Source: Verrucomicrobiota bacterium
Lineage (GTDB): Bacteria > Verrucomicrobiota > Verrucomicrobiia > Limisphaerales > J093
Length of the DNA stretch: 5,470 nt
Direction: 5' to 3'
NCBI GenBank assembly: GCA_029907285.1
Contig: JARYMD010000309.1
Location: 1-5,470, forward strand
Positions 1-5,470 of the stretch are shown in pieces. Each line of letters begins with the position of its first letter. Position 1 is the stretch's first letter. The notes under the pieces were generated by a model that had not been told where the DNA came from, did no database searches, and saw only the letters and a program-made list of their open reading frames with translations. The position numbers and the translations under genes were made by a program.

Positions 1-759
1 CCTGAAACCGAACTGCGCCGTCTCCGCGGCAGGGTTGTGAGCTACGTTTTTCAAGAGCCGAGCGCCTCACTCAACCCGGTGCGCACCATCGGAAGCCAGA
101 TTCTCGAAGCCCTTAAACTCCATCAACCTTCGATCGCCACAAGAGAAGAAGTCGCAAGGCTCCTTGCCATGGTCGGAATCCCCTCGCCGGAAACTCGCGC
201 TGACGATTATCCGCACCAGATGTCAGGCGGAATGCAGCAAAGAGCGGCGATCGCGATGGCCATTGCAGCAAGGCCAAAGCTGCTGGTTGCGGATGAACCG
301 ACCACGGCCCTCGACGTGACCGTTCAAGCTCAGATCATTGATCTCATGCGGGAGCTGCAGGGGAAATTCGGCATGGCCATCCTCCTGATCACACACAACC
401 TCGGGATTGTCCGCGAAATCGCCAATCGCGTCGCAGTGATCTACGCCGGCCAGATAGTCGAAACCGCCTCTTGTGCAGAGCTTCTGCGCCAGCCGCGACA
501 CCCTTATACGGCCGCGCTCATCAAGGCAGTGCCAGAGCTGGGACGCCGTGCAAATCGGCTCCATGCGATACCAGGCCAGGTTCCATCGTCATTCGATCGC
601 CCGAAGGGATGCCGGTTTCATCCGCGATGCGAACTTGCCCGGCCGGAATGCGAGAAAAACTCACCAATGTTGATTCCCGCCGGGCCCGGTCACTGGACGC
701 GCTGTCCATGGCATGATCAATTGCCGCGGGCCCGGCTTTCACCGGATTTGAAAGCATGA
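1..759 (+). CDS. Peptide ABC transporter ATP-binding protein, DppD/OppD-like (5' partial)
   Basis: This is the ATPase subunit of a dipeptide/oligopeptide (or nickel) ABC importer, acting at the cytoplasmic face of the membrane. The frame is open from base 1, so the gene starts upstream. A GTG at 37 is internal, because the residues before it (ELRRLRGRVV) already match the family just ahead of the Q-loop. The visible fragment is 252 residues. Numbered from base 1, it shows Q-loop FQEP (Q18), ABC signature MSGGMQQ (74-80), Walker B LLVADE with catalytic E99, D-loop TALD, and H-loop H132. Walker A and roughly the first quarter of the protein are missing. The C-terminal oligopeptide-transporter domain begins near HPYT and carries Cys204, Cys210, Cys217 and Cys235. 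This is the four-cysteine pattern reported to bind a [4Fe-4S] cluster in DppD proteins. The stop overlaps the start of the next ATPase (ATGA), indicating co-translation. The substrate cannot be determined without the permeases and binding protein. Confidence 0.93.
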   Translation, partial: PETELRRLRGRVVSYVFQEPSASLNPVRTIGSQILEALKLHQPSIATREEVARLLAMVGIPSPETRADDYPHQMSGGMQQRAAIAMAIAARPKLLVADEPTTALDVTVQAQIIDLMRELQGKFGMAILLITHNLGIVREIANRVAVIYAGQIVETASCAELLRQPRHPYTAALIKAVPELGRRANRLHAIPGQVPSSFDRPKGCRFHPRCELARPECEKNSPMLIPAGPGHWTRCPWHDQLPRARLSPDLKA

Positions 760-1787
760 GCATGCTCGAAGTCAGACAGCTCAGCGTCCGCTTTCCGGTC
801 CGGCGCGGGCTGTTCGGCGGCGTCCGCCCATGGCTCAGAGCCGTGGACCGCGTCGATCTCGAAATCCAAACGGGGGAAACAGTGGGATTGGTCGGAGAAA
901 GCGGTTGCGGAAAGTCCACCCTCGGTCGCGCGATTCTGCGGCTCATTGAACCTGCAGAAGGACAAATCATTTGGAAAGACACGGACGTCACCACGCTCTC
1001 AGGGCGCGAACTGCGGCAATGGCGGCGGCAGGCGCAAATCATTTTTCAGGACCCGATCAATTCTCTTGATCCGCGACAAACGATCGGCGATGCCATAGGG
1101 GAAGCGCTTGACGTTCACAAGCTGACGTCCAACCGCCGTGAGCGACAAGATCGTATCGCGGCGCTGATGGAGTCTGTTGGCCTCGACCCTTCCCGTGCTT
1201 CGGACTATCCACACGAATTCAGCGGTGGCCAGCGCCAAAGAATCGGCATTGCCCGCGCACTGGCAGTCCAACCCGACCTCATCGTGTGCGATGAACCGGT
1301 GAGCGCTCTGGATGTCTCCATTCAGGCTCAGATTGTCAACCTGCTTCTGGACCTGCAGAAAACCCGGGGCATCGCCTACCTGTTCATCGCTCACGATCTC
1401 GCTTTGGTCGAACACATCAGCCGCAGAGTTCTTGTCATGTACCTCGGCCGGATTGTCGAGTCCGCAGACGCCGCTGAACTGCTCCACCACCCGCTCCACC
1501 CTTACACGCAGGCTTTGATCAGCGCAGTGCCCGTGCTCGATCCCGACTCGCGCCGAAAAAGGATCGTTTTGGGCGGCGAAGTGCCATCGCCGATCAATCC
1601 CCCGCCCGGGTGTGCATTTCACCCGCGCTGCCCTTGGGCCGAGCCACAGTGCAAATCAATCCCGCCCGCGCTCCGCGAGGTCAAAAAGGGCCACAAGGCC
1701 GCCTGCCACTTGATAACCGCGGATAACAGCACACCCGGCAACGCCGCGGCGACAAACACGGGAATGACAGAACCACAATCGCGCTAA
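756..1787 (+). CDS. Peptide ABC transporter ATP-binding protein, DppF/OppF-like
   Basis: This is the second ATPase of the same importer. It is expected to pair with the upstream subunit as a heterodimer that powers peptide uptake. It is 343 residues, normal for DppF/OppF. In order it shows Walker A GESGCGKS (47-54), Q-loop FQDP (Q98), signature FSGGQ (155-159), Walker B LIVCDE with E180, D-loop SALD (183-186), and H-loop H213. The oligopeptide-transporter C-terminal domain follows from HPYT (about 249). It includes PSPINPPPGC and four cysteines (C286, C292, C299, C317), the likely Fe-S ligands. All catalytic motifs are intact. The ATG at 756 lies inside the previous stop (ATGA). A second ATG at 762 would remove two residues and cannot be excluded, since no strong Shine-Dalgarno decides between them. 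The last ~20 residues are Ala/Thr/Asn-rich and look unstructured. The stop TAA overlaps the stop of the convergent dprA. Confidence 0.95.
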   Translation: MSMLEVRQLSVRFPVRRGLFGGVRPWLRAVDRVDLEIQTGETVGLVGESGCGKSTLGRAILRLIEPAEGQIIWKDTDVTTLSGRELRQWRRQAQIIFQDPINSLDPRQTIGDAIGEALDVHKLTSNRRERQDRIAALMESVGLDPSRASDYPHEFSGGQRQRIGIARALAVQPDLIVCDEPVSALDVSIQAQIVNLLLDLQKTRGIAYLFIAHDLALVEHISRRVLVMYLGRIVESADAAELLHHPLHPYTQALISAVPVLDPDSRRKRIVLGGEVPSPINPPPGCAFHPRCPWAEPQCKSIPPALREVKKGHKAACHLITADNSTPGNAAATNTGMTEPQSR

Positions 1788-2908
1788 CGCAGCCGGAGAA
1801 ACCTCTTGCCGGGAAGTTGCCGAACAAGCCGTTTCATCTCGAGACCCAAGAGCGCGGCAGACACCGCCGATGCCGGCAACCCGCTCCGTTGTATTACTTC
1901 GTCAATGGCGGTCTCTTCGGCATTGACTGCTTCGAGGACCTTCTGTTCCGAATCCGACAAAGTCAATGCCGGCAGCGCGCCGCTGTCCGCAGGTGTTGGC
2001 GGACGGTTTGTTGGCGGGAAGAGATACTCGAACTCACAAAGCACATCCTCAGCTCCTTCGCACAGTTTCGCCCCTTTCTTGATGAGGTCGTGACACCCTT
2101 TGCTTTGCGGCGAATCAATTCGGCCCGGCACTGCAAACAGTTGACGGCCGCAATCCACTGCCATCCCCGCGGTGATCAGCGCGCCACTGTTGAGCCCGGC
2201 TTCCACAACCACAGTCCCAAGTGTCATGCCCGCGACTATTCGATTCCGGATTGGGAAAGACTGCTTGTCGGCGGGACGATTGAACGGGAACTGAGTCATA
2301 ATCGCGCCATTGGCGGCGATCTTTTCGAAGAGAGCGACGTTCTCCGGTGGAAATACGATGTTGATTCCGGTTCCAAGCACGGCGATGGTTCGCCCCTTGG
2401 CGCTGAGAGCACCCTGATGCGCAGCGGTATCGATGCCTCTGGCGCCACCGCTTACAACGGTAACCCCAACGTATGCCAATTGGTACGCAAGACGTCTTGC
2501 AGTCTCCAAACCGTAATGTGTTGCGCGCCTCGACCCCACAAGCGCAACCGAGTTCTTGTCCCGCGCAGACAATGCGCCCTTCACATAAAGAACTATGGGT
2601 GGATCATATATCTGCCGCAGCAATTCCGGATACAATTCGTCATCGGCCGTTACCACATTGCAGCCGAAATCCGAAATCCGACGCAGCTCGGCCCCAAGAT
2701 CAACGGTGTCCTCCCATCTGCTGATTGCATCCGCAGTGTCTTCGCCGATCCCATTGACCCTCATCAGAGCCGGCTTCGATGCAGATAAAATGGCGCTCGC
2801 ATTGCCAAACGCTTCGAGCAGTTGACGCACGCGGACAGGACCCACGTGTTCGATCATGTTCAGGGCAATCAACGCTTCCTTGTTGGTCACGGCCTTCAGA
2901 TACAACAT
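1784..2908 (-). CDS. dprA: DNA-processing protein DprA (Smf), natural transformation RecA loader
   Basis: DprA binds incoming single-stranded DNA in the cytoplasm, protects it and loads RecA for recombination during transformation. Numbered from the ATG at 2908 (374 residues), there is an N-terminal helix-hairpin-helix/SAM-like part (about 14-70, with GIGEDTADAI at 53-62). A Rossmann-type DprA core follows, with VALVGSRRAT (121-130), SGGARGID (153-160), RNRIVAG (221-227), NSGALITA (240-247) and VPGRIDSP (260-267). The end is a winged-helix domain (about 319-374). All family motifs are intact. The start is uncertain. TTG 2911 and ATG 2908 are adjacent, while GTG 2890 (giving VTNKEALIALN) fits the usual N-terminus of relatives as I recall it and would give 368 residues. 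None has a convincing Shine-Dalgarno. The gene converges on the ABC operon with a 4-base stop overlap and diverges from the two-component operon. DprA alone does not prove that the organism is competent, because it is widespread. Confidence 0.95.
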   Translation of the reverse strand: MLYLKAVTNKEALIALNMIEHVGPVRVRQLLEAFGNASAILSASKPALMRVNGIGEDTADAISRWEDTVDLGAELRRISDFGCNVVTADDELYPELLRQIYDPPIVLYVKGALSARDKNSVALVGSRRATHYGLETARRLAYQLAYVGVTVVSGGARGIDTAAHQGALSAKGRTIAVLGTGINIVFPPENVALFEKIAANGAIMTQFPFNRPADKQSFPIRNRIVAGMTLGTVVVEAGLNSGALITAGMAVDCGRQLFAVPGRIDSPQSKGCHDLIKKGAKLCEGAEDVLCEFEYLFPPTNRPPTPADSGALPALTLSDSEQKVLEAVNAEETAIDEVIQRSGLPASAVSAALLGLEMKRLVRQLPGKRFLRLR

Positions 2909-2955
2909 CAAACCACGTTGGACAAGCCAAAGATGTGCCGGGTCGCAACGCTTTG

Positions 2956-2960
2956 CCTCC
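2956..2960 (-). promoter_or_regulatory. Strong Shine-Dalgarno-like GGAGG upstream of dprA, out of frame
   Basis: On the minus strand GGAGG lies 7 bases before a TTG at 2948-2946. That TTG opens an 82-codon frame ending at 2700, in a different frame from dprA and overlapping its first ~200 bases. The distance to any dprA start (48 bases or more) is too long for this to be dprA's own ribosome site. It may be chance, or it may drive a short leader whose translation opens the dprA start. The encoded peptide is not recognisable. Confidence 0.2.
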
Positions 2961-2972
2961 GAGGGTTTTTAG

Positions 2973-2990
2973 ACCGGAAATCTCACCGGA
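2973..2990. repeat. Tandem direct repeat ACCGGA x2
   Basis: ACCGGA occurs at 2973-2978 and again at 2985-2990, 12 bases start to start, close to one helical turn. It sits directly upstream of a -35-like TTGAAG in the divergent dprA/regulator region. OmpR-family regulators commonly bind tandem half-sites with about this spacing, so it could be an operator. A 6-base repeat also arises easily by chance. Confidence 0.2.
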
Positions 2991-3019
2991 TTGAAGAACT
3001 TTGTGTCTGGCACTCTATT
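2991..3019 (+). promoter_or_regulatory. Possible sigma-70-type promoter for the two-component operon
   Basis: TTGAAG (2991-2996) and TCTATT (3014-3019) each match 4 of 6 consensus positions and are separated by 17 bases. The -10 lacks the important A at position 2. Transcription would begin near 3026 and leave a leader of roughly 145 bases before the regulator start at 3173. This is weak evidence. It is offered because the region is intergenic, points the right way and has no better candidate. Confidence 0.22.
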
Positions 3020-3113
3020 TGTTGGGCGCGCATTCATTTTGCGTGGAAACACACGGTGGCCGAGTTTTCATCCCTGTCCAATATCAAAGGCCGGGTTGTC
3101 AAGGCAGGTCAAT

Positions 3114-3141
3114 GCCAGGCCGAAATGCGGCCTTGGTTTTT
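3114..3141 (+). terminator. Terminator-like hairpin with T-tract in the response-regulator leader
   Basis: The arms are AGGCCG (3117-3122) and CGGCCT (3128-3133), with a 5-base AAATG loop. One bulged T (3134) is followed by CC/GG pairs (3115-3116 with 3135-3136), and five T's follow directly at 3137-3141. This has the shape of an intrinsic terminator but lies only 32 bases before the GTG of the regulator, where a plain operon terminator would make little sense. An upstream AAGGCCG (3087-3093) is perfectly complementary to CGGCCTT (3128-3134), so it could form an alternative, anti-terminating pairing. Attenuation is an inference. The hairpin could also end an unseen small RNA or be chance in GC-rich sequence. 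Confidence 0.35.
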
Positions 3142-3172
3142 GCTCCGGTCTCGGGCACTATCGAATCGGACT

Positions 3173-3847
3173 GTGAGAGTACTGGTCGTAGAAGACGAAA
3201 AAAAGATAGCGTCGTTCATCCGGAAAGGCCTCGAAGCCGCGGGCTTTGCTGTTGACGTATGCCACAATGGGGATGAGGGCTACGAATTGGCCGTAACACG
3301 GCCGTATGATGTCATGGTTTTGGATATCATGCTGCCCGGACGGGACGGTCTGAGCATTCTAAGGAGCATACGCGACCGCAAAATCCCGCTGCCGATTATT
3401 CTTTTGACCGCTCGAACCGAACCGAACGAGCGCGTGGAAGGGCTGAATCTTGGTGCTGACGATTACCTCACGAAACCGTTTTTCATTGAAGAACTCATTG
3501 CCCGCATTCATGCCGTGACAAGGCGATCGACCGGCGCCAGCCAGAGCGTTTTGGTCGTCGGCGATCTCTCGATGGACCTGCTGACACGCGAAGTTCGCCG
3601 TGGCAGCAGGCTGATTGAACTTACACCGCGGGAGTTTGCGCTGCTCGAGTGTCTCATGCGAGCGCCCGGGCGGGTGTTGACGCGCGTTCAGCTCTTGGAA
3701 CGCGTTTGGGGTTACAACTTCGATCCCGGCACGAACATCGTTGACGTTTACGTCCAGCGAGTGCGTGCAAAGGTTGACCGGGACTCCGACGCAAAGCTCA
3801 TCGAAACAATCCGCGGCGTCGGGTACCGCATCAGGACATCCGAATGA
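3173..3847 (+). CDS. Two-component response regulator, OmpR/PhoB family
   Basis: This is a DNA-binding regulator switched on by phosphoryl transfer from the kinase encoded next. From the GTG at 3173 it has 224 residues, normal for the family. The receiver domain (about 1-115) has acidic pair E7-D8, phospho-acceptor D51 in VLDIMLP, T79 in LLTAR, and K101 in LTKPF. The winged-helix effector domain (about 128-221) shows ELTPREFALLECL, VLTRVQLLERVWG and the closing IRGVGYRI. The frame is open far upstream, into the antisense of dprA. The GTG was chosen because family proteins begin at this first strand (VRVLVVEDE). An ATG at 3125 with AGG 5 bases upstream would add 16 unconserved residues and lies in the loop of the leader hairpin. 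No strong ribosome site precedes the GTG. The sequence resembles regulators of the CusR/CopR metal-response type, but targets and signal are unknown. Confidence 0.94.
   Translation: MRVLVVEDEKKIASFIRKGLEAAGFAVDVCHNGDEGYELAVTRPYDVMVLDIMLPGRDGLSILRSIRDRKIPLPIILLTARTEPNERVEGLNLGADDYLTKPFFIEELIARIHAVTRRSTGASQSVLVVGDLSMDLLTREVRRGSRLIELTPREFALLECLMRAPGRVLTRVQLLERVWGYNFDPGTNIVDVYVQRVRAKVDRDSDAKLIETIRGVGYRIRTSE
3833..3836 (+). promoter_or_regulatory. Ribosome binding site for the histidine kinase
   Basis: AGGA lies 7 bases before the ATG at 3844, inside the 3' end of the regulator gene. It supports this start, which overlaps the regulator's stop as ATGA and implies translational coupling. Confidence 0.55.
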
Positions 3848-5352
3848 GAGCAATTCCATTCCGGCTCAAAATCGCTTTGGTTTCGGTTGTTGTTTCTGGG
3901 ACCGTCCTTGCCTCATTTGGCCTGACGCTGCTTTACTTCGCGTATCGACAAAAGGAACAAAGCGTCGATGCCGAGCTTCGTGTTCTGGCTTCGCGGAGGC
4001 CCGGATGGCTGGGCAACCGGGGCAACTATCAACGCCTCGACGAGGCAATCGGGGTCGTCTTCGGCGAAACGCAGCAAAAGCGGATAATTCTGCTTGTCAA
4101 AGACGTTGGCGGCGCCGTGCTGTACGTTTCTCCAACATGGCCATCTGAAATCGATCCCGCCAGGCTCAACTGCGATCTGAGCGACACCGCAGCAGGTACT
4201 GCGTCAACGAATGACGTTTCGCCAGCCCTTGGGCCGCCCGGGCAGGGCAGAGGCCGAGGTGGCCCCGGCCGGGGATTCGGAGCAGGGCGCGGCGGCCCGC
4301 CGCCTGTGTTCACGAAGGTCCCTCGGTTCCAGACCGTCAAGGCTGGCGGCACGGAATGGCGGTTGGGCATGTTCGGCACGAGGGACACCACGCTGGTTGT
4401 GGGGCTGGACTACACCGCGATGCGCGCCGAACTCAACAGCATGCGAAATGTGTTTTTCGGCGCTCTCCCAATCGCACTGTTTCTCATCGGGTTGGGCGGA
4501 TGGCTGGTCGCCGGCAGCGCTTTGCGCCCGTTGAAAAACATCGCCGAAACCGCAGAACGGATAACCGCACGGGGCCTTGACCAGCGGATACCACCCGCCA
4601 AAGACGCACCTGAAATAGATCGCCTCATCCAAATCTTGAACCGGATGATGGACAGGCTTCAGACGAGTTTTCAGCAGGCAATACGGTTCAGCGCAGACGC
4701 CTCGCACGAGCTCAAGACGCCTCTCGCCATAATGCTGGGCGAGCTGGAAAACGCCCTCCAAAACACCGCCCCCGGCTCGCCCCACCAGCAATTGCTCAGC
4801 AATCTCCTCGAGGAAACACAACGGCTCAAAACCACCATCCGGGGTCTCCTGCTCCTTGCACAGGCCGACGCCGGACACATCCCGATTTCCCCGGAGCGCA
4901 TCGATTTGAGTGAAGAATTGAAGGGCATGCTCGAAGACGCCCAGGCTTTGTCCGAAGCGGCCCAGCTTGAGCTCGAGACACAAATCGAACCGCATGCGAT
5001 TGCGAACGCCGACCGTGGCTTGCTCCGAACAGCAATCCTGAATCTCATCGATAATGCGGTGAAATACAACGAACCGGGCGGGAAAGTCTCTGTAAGCTTG
5101 AAGGTGGAGAATGGCACTGTGCGATTGCTTGTGGGCAATACCGGGCCCGGGATTCCGCCTGACGACCAGCCAAAGGTCTTTAACCGCTTCTTCCGAGCCG
5201 ATCCAAGCCGTGCCGGCCAACGGGCGGGAAGCGGCCTTGGACTGAGTTTGGCGCGCGAGATTGCAGTCGCGCACGGTGGCGACGTCAAACTCCTTGAGAG
5301 CCGGCCGGGCTGGACCTGTTTTGGGTTGAACCTTCCACTGAAAAGAGATTGA
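3844..5352 (+). CDS. Membrane sensor histidine kinase (HAMP, HisKA, HATPase_c)
   Basis: This 502-residue inner-membrane kinase should sense a signal outside the cytoplasm and phosphorylate the upstream regulator. It has a first membrane helix (about 9-34), an extracytoplasmic sensor region (about 35-202), and a second helix (about 203-227). A HAMP linker follows (about 224-276, with ALRPL). The HisKA domain has phospho-acceptor H288 in FSADASHELKTPLA. The ATPase domain has the N-box LIDNAVKYN (N404), G1 NTGPGIP (432-438), F-box FNRFFRAD (446-453) and G2 GSGLGLSLA (462-470). All catalytic boxes are intact. The overall plan resembles CusS-type kinases of the heavy-metal class, but no metal-binding cluster of His, Cys or Met is obvious in the sensor region, which has a single Cys (C110). 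Residues 130-154 form a Gly/Arg/Pro-rich low-complexity stretch. The start ATGA overlaps the regulator stop and has AGGA 7 bases upstream. The ligand is unknown. Confidence 0.95.
   Translation: MRAIPFRLKIALVSVVVSGTVLASFGLTLLYFAYRQKEQSVDAELRVLASRRPGWLGNRGNYQRLDEAIGVVFGETQQKRIILLVKDVGGAVLYVSPTWPSEIDPARLNCDLSDTAAGTASTNDVSPALGPPGQGRGRGGPGRGFGAGRGGPPPVFTKVPRFQTVKAGGTEWRLGMFGTRDTTLVVGLDYTAMRAELNSMRNVFFGALPIALFLIGLGGWLVAGSALRPLKNIAETAERITARGLDQRIPPAKDAPEIDRLIQILNRMMDRLQTSFQQAIRFSADASHELKTPLAIMLGELENALQNTAPGSPHQQLLSNLLEETQRLKTTIRGLLLLAQADAGHIPISPERIDLSEELKGMLEDAQALSEAAQLELETQIEPHAIANADRGLLRTAILNLIDNAVKYNEPGGKVSVSLKVENGTVRLLVGNTGPGIPPDDQPKVFNRFFRADPSRAGQRAGSGLGLSLAREIAVAHGGDVKLLESRPGWTCFGLNLPLKRD
4231..4305 (+). 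repeat. Low-complexity GC-rich tract encoding a Gly/Arg/Pro segment
   Basis: This in-frame stretch inside the histidine kinase gene encodes residues 130-154, made almost entirely of Gly, Arg and Pro, with repeated RGG, GRG and PGRG units. It lies in the presumed extracytoplasmic sensor region, between two ordinary-looking segments, and is probably a flexible linker or loop. Such tracts can vary in length between relatives through replication slippage. Confidence 0.7.
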
Positions 5353-5470
5353 CCGCGCCGCTCTACTTGGCCTGGTTCTCAGCGCCTTGGCCGGTGGTGC
5401 GGTCTGGGTTCGCGGCGCCGATTGCACGCTCGAGCCGGGCACACGCAACTGCATAGTCGCGCTTTGCGCG
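5353..5470 (+). other. Right-edge tail: possible start of an exported-protein gene, unproven
   Basis: One + frame is open from 5342 to the window edge. From the ATT at 5348 it reads 41 codons with a hydrophobic run (ALLGLVLSALAGG) followed by VRGADC, the look of a signal peptide or lipoprotein-like leader. 29 of 41 third positions are G or C, which is compatible with coding. However, there is no ATG or GTG start. Only ATT (overlapping the kinase stop as ATTGA), CTG 5372 or TTG 5387 could serve. The frame from TTG 5349 stops after 35 codons at 5454. I do not recognise the protein and see no terminator here. Confidence 0.2.

Noticed and set aside
37..39. GTG as the start of the first ATPase
   Set aside because: Residues encoded before it already match the family, and starting there would omit Walker A. 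The gene is simply cut by the window edge.
999..1622. Minus-strand open frame of 207 codons
   Set aside because: It is a shadow of the second ATPase gene, and its product shows no known domain.
1817..2788. Long + strand open frame of 323 codons
   Set aside because: It lies wholly antisense to dprA, whose product matches all family motifs. The antisense translation has no recognisable domain, and such frames are common opposite GC-rich genes.
2956..2970. CCTCCGAGGG followed by TTTTT as a terminator
   Set aside because: The symmetric arms touch, leaving a loop of only one or two bases, so a stable hairpin is not possible.
2822..3172. N-terminal extension of the response regulator by 117 codons
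   Set aside because: The frame runs through the antisense of dprA and the intergenic region. The residues are unlike any receiver domain and the family starts at 3173.
5298..5326. AGCC/GGCT hairpin followed by a TTTT run near the end of the kinase gene
   Set aside because: The stem is only 4 bp, it is separated from the T's by other bases, and it lies inside coding sequence.
4204..5454. Long - strand open frame of 416 codons
   Set aside because: It is antisense to the histidine kinase and has no recognisable motifs. It is explained by third-position GC bias of the real gene.

Overview
The window holds five protein-coding genes in two unrelated blocks. It looks like a GC-rich bacterial chromosome. 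No mobile element, CRISPR array, tRNA or rRNA was seen. The wording of the DprA protein (GPVRVRQLL near the N-terminus, the long form with a C-terminal winged helix) and the weak Shine-Dalgarno signals remind me of Verrucomicrobiota of the Pedosphaera/Limisphaerales type. That is recall plus inference, not a search result.

Region 1 (1-1787, + strand) carries the two ATPase genes of a peptide/nickel-type ABC importer. The first (DppD/OppD-like) is cut by the left edge and has lost its Walker A end. The second (DppF/OppF-like) is complete and starts inside the first one's stop codon (ATGA). Both keep the C-terminal oligopeptide-transporter domain with four cysteines expected to hold an iron-sulfur cluster. 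The membrane permeases and the binding protein must lie upstream, outside the window.

Region 2 (1784-2908, - strand) is dprA, the single-stranded-DNA-binding RecA loader of natural transformation. It converges on the ABC operon so tightly that the two stop codons overlap by 4 bases (CTAA).

Region 3 (2909-3172) is a 264-bp divergent intergenic region. It contains a weak promoter-like pair, a tandem ACCGGA repeat, and a terminator-like hairpin followed by five T's just before the response regulator. An upstream segment could compete for one arm of that hairpin, so a leader attenuator is possible.

Region 4 (3173-5352, + strand) is a two-component operon: an OmpR-family response regulator and a membrane histidine kinase joined by another ATGA overlap. 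The kinase has a Gly/Arg/Pro-rich low-complexity stretch in its presumed extracytoplasmic sensor domain, so its signal is hard to guess. The last 118 bases may begin another gene for an exported protein, but no standard start codon is visible.

I do not see a clearly novel system. The best leads are the leader hairpin before the response regulator, the low-complexity insert in the kinase sensor, and the unexplained reading frame at the right edge.
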